Of a stretch of 64,000 bases of DNA, positions 43,542 to 52,528 are shown piece by piece; within the stretch, counting starts at the first letter, position 1, and each line of letters starts with the position of its first letter. The notes beneath the pieces are model-generated. The model ran no database searches. It was not told the DNA's origin and worked only from the letters and a program-made list of their open reading frames with translations. The stretch covers positions 186,001 to 250,000 of the forward strand of contig NZ_SMNQ01000004.1 in assembly GCF_004353505.1 (NCBI RefSeq), written 5' to 3'. A program made the position numbers and the translations under genes. This DNA is from Streptomyces sp. WAC05374 (lineage in GTDB: Bacteria > Actinomycetota > Actinomycetes > Streptomycetales > Streptomycetaceae).

Positions 43542-43563
43542 GGCTCTGGCACAACTTCTGTGA
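43542..43563 (+). repeat. Left terminal inverted repeat of the ISL3 element
   Basis: Starts GGCTCTGGCACAACTTCTGT and matches the reverse complement of 46183-46204 without a mismatch over 22 bp. The outer neighbour is the target duplication CATTGTCA. Confidence 0.95.
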
Positions 43564-43615
43564 AGCTGCCACGCTGAGTGATCGACGGATGCCTGGGGCG
43601 CTACGTGCTCCTGAG

Positions 43616-44422
43616 TCAGAACGGTGGATCTTCGGAGTAGCCGCCTGTTCCGTCGGCCGCCCACCAGGAATCACGTTCCGCCTTGAGACGGGCGTAACGC
43701 TTGCGGGCTGCGATGTCGTCCGCGTTCTCCAAGGCGCTGGTGTCGTGACCCCATGCCTTCATGGCGTCCAAGACGCGGTCTCGATTGTGGCGGTCGGTGC
43801 TGGTGGCCAGCAGACAACGGACGTGGTCGACCAGCTCGGGCCGGTGTGCGGTGAGGGCGGGGTGCTCTGCTAGGGGGATCGCAGCGACGAGGGCCGCGTC
43901 GTGTACGTCCGCGTTGTCGTGGCTGAGAAGGGGATAGACAGCGGAGAAGATGGCCGGGCGCAGGTCTCGGAACGCGCGCATCTCCCTGTCCTCCTGGAGG
44001 AACCCCTTGCTGACATGGCGTTCGCTGATGGCGGCGCACTCGTCGTCGGCGTCGTAGGCGGTGTCGCTGAGCCACTCAAGTAGTCTCACGAGGGTCGGGT
44101 GTTGTGGTGGCGCGTCGGCATCGTGGCCGAAGTCGTCTATCGCGATGGCCGGGTGGTTGAGGATGGCCGCGACGAAGAGCGCCACGGGCACGGTGGCTTC
44201 GTAGATGGTGTTCTGGTGGGTCACTTCCCTGAGCGCGTTGTCGGTGGCGGCCGCCCTGACGGCCGGGTCGGGGTTGAGGATGCTTGCCAGCGCCGTCGGC
44301 AGGGCTTCGCCCGTCCCACATGCGGTGGCGAGCGACGCCCAGTCCGTACCGTCCAGGAGCGCTTGATAGTGAGGTAGCTCGTGGGGGCGGGGATTCTTGG
44401 TCCGACTGCGGCGATAGGTCAC
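43616..44422 (-). CDS. Passenger gene of the ISL3 element: HEAT-like helical protein
   Basis: A 268-residue soluble protein of unknown family. It is mostly helical, with repeat-like segments LPTALASILNPDPAVRAAAT, DNALREVTHQNTIYEATVPV, ALFVAAILNHPAIAIDDFG and LVAAIPLAEHPALTAHRPEL, consistent with a HEAT-type solenoid. It has no DNA-binding or resistance motifs. GTG 44422 is preferred: TAGCCT lies exactly 7 nt before it on the minus strand, as in a leaderless gene, and a longer frame to 44485 overlaps the transposase end. It lies wholly between the element's terminal repeats, so it moves with the IS. Similar solenoids occur among toxin-immunity proteins, but that is speculation. Confidence 0.72.
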   Translation of the reverse strand: MTYRRSRTKNPRPHELPHYQALLDGTDWASLATACGTGEALPTALASILNPDPAVRAAATDNALREVTHQNTIYEATVPVALFVAAILNHPAIAIDDFGHDADAPPQHPTLVRLLEWLSDTAYDADDECAAISERHVSKGFLQEDREMRAFRDLRPAIFSAVYPLLSHDNADVHDAALVAAIPLAEHPALTAHRPELVDHVRCLLATSTDRHNRDRVLDAMKAWGHDTSALENADDIAARKRYARLKAERDSWWAADGTGGYSEDPPF

Positions 44423-44462
44423 AGGCGGGAGGCTATAGCGTCGTCGAGCCGGCGTGACGCGG

Positions 44463-44492
44463 GGTGTCACGTGTAGAGGTGTCACGTGTAGA
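44463..44492. repeat. 15-bp tandem duplication at the transposase stop codon
   Basis: GGTGTCACGTGTAGA occurs twice in direct succession. On the minus strand it duplicates the last codons and stop of the transposase (LYT-stop), leaving the protein intact. It looks like a slippage event. Confidence 0.85.
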
Positions 44493-46083
44493 GCAGGGTG
44501 CGCTTCCGCAGGAGGTTGAATCCGGCGCGCCCGAACATCTGGCGTTTGAGCATCTTGATCCGGTTGACATGCCCTTCGACCGCGCCCGAGCTCCAGGGCA
44601 GGGTCAATCCGGCGATAACGGCTTCGAGGTCGCGGTTGATGCCGGCGGCGAGGGTGTGGAGGCTGGGCAGGTCGTCCTGCCGGACGGCGTCGAGCCAGGC
44701 TGGCAGGTTTTCACCTTGGCGCTGCGTGAGCATGATCGCGAAGGAGCGGACATGCCGGGTGAGGGCGTCGAGCTCGGGACAGTGCGTGCAAAGAGTCTTG
44801 AGCTGGAGTTGTTCGTGCTCGGTGAGGGTTTCCGGGCGGCTGAGGATCCATCCAGAGACCGTTCGGGGTGAGGGCGGCCTGGCGGTCACAGGTCGTGGTG
44901 AGGTGCGCTTCTTGTGCAGGTAGGCGCGAACGCGCTGGTAACTGCCCTTGTAGCCGAGCGGCACGATCTCCTCCCACAGCTTCCACGCGTTGGTAAGGCC
45001 CTCGTTCCAGCGGTCGTCCAGGTAGGGCTTGTAGTCGTCGAGGACCGAGGGCCGGTTCTGCCACTGGCCGGTGAACAGGTCCTCTGGCCTCTCGGCGTCG
45101 GCGAACCGTTTGACGGTGTGCCAGGCCATGCCGAGCTGCCGTTGGACCGAACGCAGGCTGTGTCCTGCCTCCAGGAGTGCGTGGACGGAAGCGTGCCGGG
45201 ACCTGGTGCGGTCGGCGAACCGGTGTCCGGTCGGCCAGGGCGAGCCGGACGGTTCTTCTTCCAGAGCGGGTTCCAGCTCGGGTTCGGGGGTGGCCGGGAC
45301 AAGGGCACTCAGGCAGCGGCGGTGCTGGGCGACGGCCCGCTCGGCGGCCTCGCTCAGGTTGTGCCAGAGGTGCCACCGGTCCGCGACCTGGATGGCCTGC
45401 GGGGCGCCGGCGGAGGCGCCTTCGGCGAAGAACGGTGCCCGGTCTCGGCAGATGACCTCGATGCCCGGCCGGTCGGCGAGCCAGGCCGCCAGGCTGGACG
45501 CCTCCCGGTTCGGCAACAGGTCGACGGGGCGGCGGGTCTCGATGTCGACGAGGACGGTGCCGTAGTGGCGGCCCTTGCGGGTGGCGTACTCGTCGACGCC
45601 GACCACCCGCGGAGCGGGGATCTCAGGTTCGGGAAGAGCGTCTACCAGCCGGAGCACCGTGCTTCGGCTGACGGACACCCCGAGAACGCGGGCGATACGT
45701 GCCCCGGCCCGGCCCGCGAGGGCCAGGCCGACTGCGGCCAGGGTGGAGCGCAACCGCTCGGTTCGCTGACCGTGCCGACGTGTCAGGCCGGGTATCTGCT
45801 CGACGAAGGTACGGCGTGCGCAGCCGGAGTTCCCGCAGGTGAACCGGCGGACCCTCAGCTGGAGAACAACGCTTCGGCCACCGCTCGGCACATCAGCGGG
45901 AAACCGCAGGTAGGAACCATGAACCCGGTTCGACCAGACTCCGCAGACCGGACACAGGGCGCCGTTCGCGACACATTGCGCATCAACCCGCACTATCTCG
46001 ATGTCCACGTCCACCGACAGCACCACGACGTCCGCTATCGACGGGAACAGTAACTCCTTGAGCCGGAGCACGACCTCTTCCAC
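44482..46083 (-). CDS. ISL3-family transposase
   Basis: A 533-residue DDE transposase. An N-terminal zinc finger (CPVCG then CGNSGC) is followed by a helix-turn-helix (RIARVLGVSVSRSTVLRLVD), Asp164 in VVGVDEYATRKG, Asp235 in QVADRWHLWHNLSEA, a second helix-turn-helix-like insert (HSLRSVQRQLGMAWHTVKRF) and Glu503 in SSGAVEGHVNRIKMLKRQM. All expected catalytic residues are present and there is no frameshift, so the element may be active. The start is GTG 46083, about 100 bp inside the right terminal repeat, the proper position for its promoter. Confidence 0.95.
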   Translation of the reverse strand: MEEVVLRLKELLFPSIADVVVLSVDVDIEIVRVDAQCVANGALCPVCGVWSNRVHGSYLRFPADVPSGGRSVVLQLRVRRFTCGNSGCARRTFVEQIPGLTRRHGQRTERLRSTLAAVGLALAGRAGARIARVLGVSVSRSTVLRLVDALPEPEIPAPRVVGVDEYATRKGRHYGTVLVDIETRRPVDLLPNREASSLAAWLADRPGIEVICRDRAPFFAEGASAGAPQAIQVADRWHLWHNLSEAAERAVAQHRRCLSALVPATPEPELEPALEEEPSGSPWPTGHRFADRTRSRHASVHALLEAGHSLRSVQRQLGMAWHTVKRFADAERPEDLFTGQWQNRPSVLDDYKPYLDDRWNEGLTNAWKLWEEIVPLGYKGSYQRVRAYLHKKRTSPRPVTARPPSPRTVSGWILSRPETLTEHEQLQLKTLCTHCPELDALTRHVRSFAIMLTQRQGENLPAWLDAVRQDDLPSLHTLAAGINRDLEAVIAGLTLPWSSGAVEGHVNRIKMLKRQMFGRAGFNLLRKRTLLYT

Positions 46084-46182
46084 GGCCCCGAACTGTCAGC
46101 CCAGCCGCCGGGCCGACGGGCCATTTTCGGGCGACTTCGCGTACGACTCGAAGAGGTCCGGCTGTCACTCAGGGTGACCGGG

Positions 46183-46204
46183 TCACAGAAGTTGTGCCAG
46201 AGCC
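46183..46204 (-). repeat. Right terminal inverted repeat of the ISL3 element
   Basis: Perfect 22-bp reverse complement of the left terminal repeat. The next 8 bp, CATTGTCA, are the second copy of the target duplication. Confidence 0.95.
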
Positions 46205-46478
46205 CATTGTCATGGACAGAGCCGCGACACCGGGGAAGAGAGGACGGGCAGGCGCGTCGTCCAGAGCCACGAAGGCCGCGAACCGCTCGATCGCAGCGAC
46301 GGTGCCGGACAGAACGTCGCCGCAGTGCGGGGGCTCAAGGAACGCCCGGGCTCGGGCTCTCAGACGGCCAACTCATGCCGCCACCCTGGCACACGACATC
46401 GCGGGCCGACCATGCCATCGACGAGCTGCAGCCCCCGCCACGCCGCAGCAGCCGAGACCATGATCGGCCGGACAGCTC

Positions 46479-47516
46479 CTAGCAGTCCTTCTCGCGGAGT
46501 GAGTGAAGGTGGGTGCTCGCCTTGCGGGCGAAGGTGAAGGACTCGACCGGGTTGTCGTGCTCGGCCTGCCAGTGGTGGTCGCGCCGGCCGCCGTGGGTGC
46601 GGGTGACCGCCGAGATGAAGCGCTGGTAGTCGATGTCTCCGTCCCCGACGTCCACCATCCGGTAGCCGTCGCGGGCGGAGTCGTCGCGCTCGCCGTCCTT
46701 GACGTGGAACAGCGGGTAGCGGTCCGGCTGCCGCAGTACGTAGGCGAGCGGGTCGAACGGCGCGGGCGTGCCGTCGGCGCGGCGGCTGAAGCGGAACCGG
46801 CCCGCGTACGCCCAGTAGATGTCCATCTCCAGGAAGACGAGGTCGGGGTCGGTCTCGGCGAGGAGGACGTCGTACAGGCGGACGTCCGGCCGGTCGGTGG
46901 CGAAGGAGAACTCCTCCGCGTGGTTGTGCTGGTAGAACTTCATGCCGCGCTTCCTCGCCTCGGCGCCGTAGTGGTTGAACTCCTCGGCGCAGCGCTTCCA
47001 GCCGTCGACGGTGGCGCCGTAGCGCCAGGGTCCGGAGGCGGTACCGATGTGCTTCAGGCCGAGGGCCTGGGCGTCGTCGAGGACCTTGGTGAGGTTCTGG
47101 GCGAAGGTGTAGGCCTGGGGGTCGGCGGAGTAGTAGCCGACGTGGCTGCCGATGGCGCGCAGGCCGTTGTCCCGGGTGAGCCGCCTGAGCTGGGAGAGGG
47201 TGATGGGGCCGGCGGAGCCCTGGGTGTAGCCGGCGTACTCGACCTCGTCGTAGCCGAAGCGCCGCAGTTCCTCGAAGACCCTGGCGAAGCCGAGGGCGGA
47301 GACCTTGTCGCGCAGGGAGTAGAGCTGGATGCCGAGGCGGCCGGGCGGGAGGACGGGGCGGCCGTGGCCGCGGCCCGGGCCGGTCTCGGCGGCCACGGCG
47401 GTGGTCGCGCCGCCGAGCAGGGCGGCGGCGGTGGCGCCGGCGGCGACACCGAGCATGTTCCGTCGCGTGAGCTTGTGCGCGAGCTCGGGGTCGGTGGTCC
47501 TGGTCGTGCGTGGCAT
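46479..47516 (-). CDS. Tat-exported TIM-barrel sugar isomerase/epimerase-like protein
   Basis: A 345-residue protein. The N-terminus has a twin-arginine signal (KLTRRNMLGVAAGATAAALL, Ala-rich cleavage region near AVAAE). The mature part is an AP-endonuclease-2/xylose-isomerase-like barrel: PGRLGIQLYSLRDKVSALGF, EVEYAGYTQGSAG, GMKFYQHNHAEEF, VFLEMDIYWAYAGR, FHVKDGERDD. The metal-ligand Glu/His/Asp pattern is plausible. Secreted members are found in glycoside-degradation loci. Here it sits next to, but 47 bp apart from, the ebo-type cluster on the same strand. Confidence 0.85.
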   Translation of the reverse strand: MPRTTRTTDPELAHKLTRRNMLGVAAGATAAALLGGATTAVAAETGPGRGHGRPVLPPGRLGIQLYSLRDKVSALGFARVFEELRRFGYDEVEYAGYTQGSAGPITLSQLRRLTRDNGLRAIGSHVGYYSADPQAYTFAQNLTKVLDDAQALGLKHIGTASGPWRYGATVDGWKRCAEEFNHYGAEARKRGMKFYQHNHAEEFSFATDRPDVRLYDVLLAETDPDLVFLEMDIYWAYAGRFRFSRRADGTPAPFDPLAYVLRQPDRYPLFHVKDGERDDSARDGYRMVDVGDGDIDYQRFISAVTRTHGGRRDHHWQAEHDNPVESFTFARKASTHLHSLREKDC

Positions 47517-47563
47517 GGGGATGACTCCTCGTTGTCAGTGGCGTCTGCTTCACTGAGGTCGGG

Positions 47564-48949
47564 TCAGTGGAGACCGGCGAGCCGGAGCAGCAGGGACTTC
47601 ACATCGGTGGCCGCGACGCGGCCCGATACGGCGCGGGGGGTGGAGCACAGGATGAGTGGCCCGGTGTCACTGTCGTCGCTGTCGGGGAGGCGGCCGTGGC
47701 TGCCGCGAATAGGTGAGGGGTCGAGGGGCACGACCGCCAGGCGGTAGCGCATGCCCAGCTTCTTGCGGGCGATCGCCGTGGCCGCCTTGAGCCGTACGTA
47801 GGGGTCGAGGGGGTCCATGAACAGCTCGACGGGGTCGTAGCCGGGTTTGCGGTGGATCTCGACGAGCTGGGCGAAGTCGGGCGCGCGTGCGTCGTCGAGC
47901 CAGTAGTAGTAGGTGAACCAGGCGTCGGGCTCGGCGACGGCAACGAGTTCGCCGGAGCGCGGGTGGTCCAGTCCGTGGGCCTTCTTGCCCTCGTCGTCGA
48001 GGAGCGTCTCGATGCCGGGGAGGCCGGTGAGGGCGTCCCGGGTGGCGTCGAGATCCTCGGGGCGGCGGACGTAGACGTGGGCGATCTGATGGTCGGCGAC
48101 GGCGAACGCCCGGGAGGCCATGGGGTCGAGGTACTCCATGCCGTCCTGGGTGTGGACCTCCAGCAGCCCGGCGCGGCGCAGGGCGCGGTTGATGTCGACG
48201 TGCCGGGTGACCCGGGTGATGCCGTATTCGGAGAGGGCGACGACGGTGCGGCCTTCGGCGCGCGCGTCGTCGAGGAGGGGGGCCATGACCGTGTCGAGCT
48301 CGGTGGCGGCGCGGTGGGAGCGCGGGTCGTCGGGGCCGTAGCGCTGGAGGTCGTAGTCCAGGTGCGGGAGGTAGCACAGGGCGAGGTCGGGGTTGCGGGT
48401 GCGGATGATGTGCCGGGTGGCCTCGGTGATCCACCGGCTGGAGACGATGTCGGCGCCGGGGCCCCAGAAGTGGAAGAGCGGGAAGGTGCCCAATGCGTCG
48501 GTGAGTTCGTCGTGCAGGGCGGGGGGCCGGGTGTAGCAGTCGGGTTCCTTGCGGCCGTCGGCGTAGTAGACGGGGCGGGGGGTGACGGTGATGTCGGTGT
48601 CGGCGCCCATGGCGTACCACCAGCAGATGTTGGCGACGGTGTAGCCGGGGTGGGCGCGGCGGGCCGCGTCCCAGAGCTTGTCGCCGGAGACGAGGCCGTT
48701 GTGCTGGCGCCACAGCAGGACGTCGCCGAGTTCGCGGAAGTACCAGCCGTTGCCGACGATGCCGTGTTCGGCGGGGAGGGTGCCGGTGAGGAAGGTGGAC
48801 TGGGCGGCGCAGGTGACGGCGGGCAGGACGGTGCCGAGCGGGGCCTGGGAGCCGGACCGGGCGAGCCGCTGGAGGTGGGGCATGTGGTCGAGGAGCTGGG
48901 GGGTGAGGCCGACGACGTCCAGGACCAGGAGGGGGGTGGGCCGGTTCAT
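47564..48949 (-). CDS. eboF: Alkaline-phosphatase-family phosphodiesterase, EboF-like
   Basis: A 461-residue type I phosphodiesterase/nucleotide pyrophosphatase. The nucleophile is the Thr in LPAVTCAAQSTFLTGTLPAE; downstream metal ligands lie in YLPHLDYDLQRYGPDD, VALSEYGITRV and VADHQIAHVY. There is no signal peptide, so it is cytoplasmic. It is the last gene of the coupled minus-strand cluster: its ATG overlaps the eboE stop (ATGA). In ebo clusters such an enzyme accompanies EboA, B, C and E; the substrate is not established. Confidence 0.85.
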   Translation of the reverse strand: MNRPTPLLVLDVVGLTPQLLDHMPHLQRLARSGSQAPLGTVLPAVTCAAQSTFLTGTLPAEHGIVGNGWYFRELGDVLLWRQHNGLVSGDKLWDAARRAHPGYTVANICWWYAMGADTDITVTPRPVYYADGRKEPDCYTRPPALHDELTDALGTFPLFHFWGPGADIVSSRWITEATRHIIRTRNPDLALCYLPHLDYDLQRYGPDDPRSHRAATELDTVMAPLLDDARAEGRTVVALSEYGITRVTRHVDINRALRRAGLLEVHTQDGMEYLDPMASRAFAVADHQIAHVYVRRPEDLDATRDALTGLPGIETLLDDEGKKAHGLDHPRSGELVAVAEPDAWFTYYYWLDDARAPDFAQLVEIHRKPGYDPVELFMDPLDPYVRLKAATAIARKKLGMRYRLAVVPLDPSPIRGSHGRLPDSDDSDTGPLILCSTPRAVSGRVAATDVKSLLLRLAGLH

Positions 48950-50115
48950 GGGAGTTCCTTGAGGCCGAGGTCGGTGAGGAGGTCGCGGGCGAGGCCGAGT
49001 TCGGCGGCGATGCCGTCGGCGAGCCGGCTCCTGGTGCGGGGGCGCAGGTCGGGTGGCAGGGCCTGCCAGGTGTAGGTCTCGACCTCGAGGTGGCGTGTGT
49101 GCGGGACGGGGCCGCCGACGAGGTGGGCGAGGGCGTCGCGGAGTACGGGCAGGGTGGAGGTGAGGGGCGCGGCCGGGGGGCGGTGCAGGGGGACATGGAA
49201 GTGGGCGCGCCAGGGGGTGCCGTCGGGGAGCGTCCGGCCGTCGAGTGCCTCGGCGAGGTCGTCGGTGCCGCGCAGGCCGGCGGCGGTGCTGGTGCGGGTC
49301 TGGTGCAGGAAGCGTGGTTCGGCGAAGGCGGCGAGCGCTTCGCGGACCTCGGGGAGGTGGGGGTTGTCGGCGTGGAGGGCCGCCGAGAGCTGGGCCTTGG
49401 GGATGGGGACGCCGGCCGCGAGGAGGGCGTCCAGGGCGGTGTGCGGGTCTTCGAAGGAGGTGGCGAGGTGGCAGGTGTCGACACAGATGCCGATGCGCGG
49501 GCTCGACAGGGCGGTGAGCGGGCCGATCGCGTCCGCGGTGGTCTCGATGACGCAGCCGGGCTCGGGTTCGAGACCGATGCGGACGGACTTGCCGGTGAGC
49601 TCTTCGAGGGCGTCCAGGCGCTCGGCGAGGGTGGCCAGCGCGGTACGGGCCGTGCCGGCCGCGGCGCTGCCGAAGGAGGTGCGCCAGGCGAGGGGAAGGG
49701 TGGAGACGGACCCTTCGGTGACGTCGTCCGGCAGCAGTGCGGCGAGGAGGCGGGCCAGGTCGGTGGTGTGGGCCAGGCGCGCGGGCCGGGTCCAGTCCGG
49801 CTGGTAGACGCGGTACTTGACCTCTTCGGCGCCGAACCCCTGGTAGGGGAAACCGTTGAGGGTGACGACCTCCAGGCCGCGGCGGTCGAGTTCGGCGCGC
49901 AGGCCGCGCAGGGCGGACGGGTCGGTGGTGAGGGCGTGTGCCGCGTCCTTGGCGAGCCACAGGCCGATGCCGAGGCGGTCGCGTCCGAGGCGCCTGCGGA
50001 CCGGTTCGCAGTGGTCGCGCAACTGGGCGAGGACTCCGTCGAGGGTCTCGGCGGGGTGGACGTTGGTGCAGTAGGCGAGGTGGACGGTGGAGCCGTCGGG
50101 GTGGCGGAAGCGCAT
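48946..50115 (-). CDS. eboE: Metabolite traffic protein EboE (TIM-barrel isomerase-like)
   Basis: A 389-residue xylose-isomerase-like barrel with the EboE opening VHLAYCTNVHPAETLDGVLA. Other marks are VVTLNGFPYQGFGAEEVKYR, RIGLEPEPGCVIETTADAIG and GICVDTCHLATSFEDP, with acidic and His residues fit to bind metal. The family belongs to the ebo operon, implicated in moving secondary-metabolite precursors to the periplasm in cyanobacteria (scytonemin). The stop overlaps eboF, and 12 bp separate it from the TatD-type gene. Confidence 0.87.
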   Translation of the reverse strand: MRFRHPDGSTVHLAYCTNVHPAETLDGVLAQLRDHCEPVRRRLGRDRLGIGLWLAKDAAHALTTDPSALRGLRAELDRRGLEVVTLNGFPYQGFGAEEVKYRVYQPDWTRPARLAHTTDLARLLAALLPDDVTEGSVSTLPLAWRTSFGSAAAGTARTALATLAERLDALEELTGKSVRIGLEPEPGCVIETTADAIGPLTALSSPRIGICVDTCHLATSFEDPHTALDALLAAGVPIPKAQLSAALHADNPHLPEVREALAAFAEPRFLHQTRTSTAAGLRGTDDLAEALDGRTLPDGTPWRAHFHVPLHRPPAAPLTSTLPVLRDALAHLVGGPVPHTRHLEVETYTWQALPPDLRPRTRSRLADGIAAELGLARDLLTDLGLKELP

Positions 50116-50127
50116 GGCCGGGCTGCC

Positions 50128-50976
50128 TCACTCCCCGCCGCGGAGGATGGAGTTGCCCTCGTGGAGGGGGCCGGGGGAAGGGAGGTCGAGCTGGAGGCGG
50201 CCGCTGAGGCCGTAGAAGGCCACGGGGTTGCGCCACAGGACCTGGTCGACGTCGTCGTCGGTGAATCCGGCCGCGAGCATGGCGTCGCCGACCTTGCGGG
50301 TCTTGAGCGGGTCGCTCCTGCCCCAGTCGGCGGCCGAGTTCACAAGGACGCGCTCTGTCCCGTACTCCTCGAGGACGGCGACCATGCGGTCCTCGTCCAT
50401 CTTGGTGTCGGGGTAGATGGAGAAGCCGAGCCAGGCGCCACTGTCAGTGGCCTCCTTTACGGTGGTCTCGTTGAGGTGGTCGAGCAGGACCCGCTCCGGG
50501 GGGAGGTGGGACTCGCGGACGACGTCCAGGGTGCGGCGCAGTCCGGCGAGCTTGTCGCGGTGCGGGGTGTGGACGAGGGCGGGCAGGCCGTGATCGGCGG
50601 CGAGCTGGAGCTGGGCGGCCAGCGCGGTGTCCTCGGCGGGGGTCATGGAGTCGTAGCCGATCTCGCCGACGGCGACGACGGAGTCCTTGACCAGATAGCG
50701 GGGCAGGGCGTCGAGCACGGGGGTGCAGCGGGGGTCGTTGGCCTCCTTGGGGTTGAGGGCGAGGGTGCAGTGGTGGGCGATGCCGTACTGGGCGGCGCGG
50801 AAGGGTTCCCAGCCGAGGAGGGAGTCGAAGTAGTCGAAGAAGCTGGCGGGCGAGGTGCGGGGCTGCCCCAGCCAGAAGGAGGGTTCGACGACGGCGCGGA
50901 CCCCGGCGTCGTACATCGCCCGGTAGTCGTCCGTGGTGCGGGAGGTCATGTGGATGTGCGGGTCGAAGATGCGCAT
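50128..50976 (-). CDS. eboB: TatD-family hydrolase, EboB-like
   Basis: A 282-residue amidohydrolase-superfamily barrel with metal motif FDPHIHMTSRTTDDY at the N-terminus, VGEIGYDSMTPAEDTALAAQ, ALVHTPHRDK, LLDHLNETTV and VNSAADWGRSDPL. It has no signal peptide. It resembles the TatD-like EboB of ebo clusters. The ATG shares one base with the stop of eboA (TGATG), indicating coupled translation. Confidence 0.87.
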   Translation of the reverse strand: MRIFDPHIHMTSRTTDDYRAMYDAGVRAVVEPSFWLGQPRTSPASFFDYFDSLLGWEPFRAAQYGIAHHCTLALNPKEANDPRCTPVLDALPRYLVKDSVVAVGEIGYDSMTPAEDTALAAQLQLAADHGLPALVHTPHRDKLAGLRRTLDVVRESHLPPERVLLDHLNETTVKEATDSGAWLGFSIYPDTKMDEDRMVAVLEEYGTERVLVNSAADWGRSDPLKTRKVGDAMLAAGFTDDDVDQVLWRNPVAFYGLSGRLQLDLPSPGPLHEGNSILRGGE

Positions 50977-51620
50977 CAGGACTCCTCCGGGGGGACGGTC
51001 AGGGCGAGGACGCGGTGGAGGCCGGCGGGGACGGGGCGGCCGGCGGCGGTGCGTTCGGCGGCGTAGTCGGCGAGCATCCGGGCAAGTTCGGCGTCGCCCC
51101 GGGCCCGCCCGGGCAGATCGGCGACGGCGTCGACGGGGACGTCCGTGAAGAGGCACTTGAGGACGGCGTGCCGCCAGGCGTGGGGGTCGAGGTGGGCGGC
51201 GGCGTAGGGGCCGACGGCGGCGGCGACCAGCCGGGTGTCGTGGGTGCGCAGGGCGTCCTCGATCAGGGGCAGGGCCTCGGGGCCCGGGACGAGCGGGGGG
51301 AGGGCGAGCAGGACGGCGCGGCGCTCGGCGGCTGCGCCGTGCCGGTAGAGCCGGGTCAGGGTGTCGGCGTCGGCGCGGGCCGCGTGGAGGAGGAGGACGC
51401 GTACGGCGTCGGCGTGTTCCTGGCCGCAGTGGCGGCCCGCGGAGGCGAACCGCAGCTCCCAGGAGGCGGACACGTAGGGGCCGGGCGTCTCGCGTGGGCG
51501 GTCGGCGGCGTGGGCGGCCTCGGCGAGGGCCTCGGCCAGCCAGGCGCGGGCGGCGCCGGAGAGCCGGCCGTCCAGGTCCTCGCGCGATCGCTCGCGCGGT
51601 TGCGGGCGGGGGGTCGTCAT
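50976..51620 (-). CDS. eboA: EboA-domain protein
   Basis: A 214-residue helical protein typical of EboA: WLAEALAEAAHAADRPRETP, FASAGRHCGQEHADAVRVLL, RRAVLLALPPLVPGPEALPL, LKCLFTDVPVDAVADLPGRA and ARMLADYAAERTAAGRPVP. EboA has no known catalytic activity and defines the cluster. The ATG overlaps the stop of the upstream isomerase-like gene, and the stop overlaps eboB. Confidence 0.88.
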   Translation of the reverse strand: MTTPRPQPRERSREDLDGRLSGAARAWLAEALAEAAHAADRPRETPGPYVSASWELRFASAGRHCGQEHADAVRVLLLHAARADADTLTRLYRHGAAAERRAVLLALPPLVPGPEALPLIEDALRTHDTRLVAAAVGPYAAAHLDPHAWRHAVLKCLFTDVPVDAVADLPGRARGDAELARMLADYAAERTAAGRPVPAGLHRVLALTVPPEES

Positions 51621-52528
51621 GGCGTCGGTTCTCCCTTCTTCCCGGTCCGGCTGCGGAGGAACGCGAGGGAGGTGCGGGCGAGTTCGGGGCCGGCGTGGGA
51701 GTGGCGGGGCAGTTCGACGACCGTCAGGCCCTGGTAACCGGTGGCGGCGAGGGCGTCCAGGACGGGAGGGAAGTCGATCTCTCCGTCGCCGAACGGCAGG
51801 TGTTCGTGGACTCCGCGCCGCATGTCCTCGATCTGGACGTGGCGCAGCCAGGGTGCGGCGTCGCGGACGCAGTCGGCCGGTGACGCCGGTTCGAGGCACT
51901 GGCAGTGACCGATGTCGAGGGTGAGGCCGAGGAGGTGGGGGCCGGGGTCGCCGAGGAGGCGGCGGAAGTGGTGGAAGTCGGCGAGGGTGGCGAGGAGGTG
52001 GCCGGGTTCGGGTTCGACGGCGAGCGGGACGCGGGCGGTGGCCGCGGCGTCCAGGACGGGGGTGAGTGCCTCTTCGAGGCGCTTCCAGGCGGTGGCGGCG
52101 TCGGTGGAAGGGGAGAGGTCGTCCGGTGCGGTGCCGCTGAAACAGTGCACGGCGTGCGCGCCGAGGTCGGCGGCCACCTGGACGGCGCGGACGAGGAGGC
52201 GGGTGCGGGCGGCCCGCCCGTCGGGGTCGGGGTCGAGGAGGGAGGGGCCGTGTTTGCGGCGCGGGTCGAGCACATAGCGGGCGCCGGTCTCGACGGTGAC
52301 GCCCAGCCCGAGTTCGCCCAGGCGGCGGGCGACCCGGCCGGTGCGGGCGGCCAGGCCGGGGGCGAGGGGGTCGAGGTGCATGTGGTCCAGCGTCAGGCCG
52401 ACGCCGTCGTAGCCGAGGTCGGCGAGGAGGGCGAGGGCGTCGTCGAGACGGAGGTCGGTGAGACCGTTGGTGCCGTAGCCGAAGCGGAGGTCGGGCGTGT
52501 GGGCGGGCGTGCGGGCGGGGGCGCTCAT
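51617..52528 (-). CDS. Sugar phosphate isomerase/epimerase-family protein in the ebo cluster
   Basis: A 303-residue AP-endonuclease-2-type barrel: FGYGTNGLTDLRLDDALALL, DLGYDGVGLTLDHMHLDP, VETGARYVLDPRRKHGPS, LAVEPEPGHLLATLADFHHF, GLTLDIGHCQCLEP and VQIEDMRRGVHEHLPFGDGE. The metal-binding Glu, Asp, His and Glu are in the expected order. It is a paralogue in fold of EboE. Both ends overlap neighbours (ATGA at each), so it is part of the same transcript. Substrate unknown. Confidence 0.85.
   Translation of the reverse strand: MSAPARTPAHTPDLRFGYGTNGLTDLRLDDALALLADLGYDGVGLTLDHMHLDPLAPGLAARTGRVARRLGELGLGVTVETGARYVLDPRRKHGPSLLDPDPDGRAARTRLLVRAVQVAADLGAHAVHCFSGTAPDDLSPSTDAATAWKRLEEALTPVLDAAATARVPLAVEPEPGHLLATLADFHHFRRLLGDPGPHLLGLTLDIGHCQCLEPASPADCVRDAAPWLRHVQIEDMRRGVHEHLPFGDGEIDFPPVLDALAATGYQGLTVVELPRHSHAGPELARTSLAFLRSRTGKKGEPTP

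Larger units (their letters stand above)
43542..46204. mobile_element. Complete ISL3-family insertion sequence with passenger gene
   Basis: The 2663-bp element is bounded by perfect 22-bp terminal inverted repeats (43542-43563 and 46183-46204), and the similarity continues imperfectly for about 20 bp more inside. It is flanked by an 8-bp target duplication CATTGTCA (43534-43541 and 46205-46212), the size made by ISL3 elements. It contains an intact 533-residue transposase gene and a second gene, 43616-44422, unusual for a simple IS. The joined empty site reads TGTCCAT-TGTC-ATGGACA, so it inserted into a hairpin-forming palindrome. Confidence 0.93.

Noticed and set aside
46213..46478. Short plus-strand frames after the ISL3 element
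   Set aside because: Under 105 residues, no ribosome binding site or recognisable family; treated as non-coding target-site flank.
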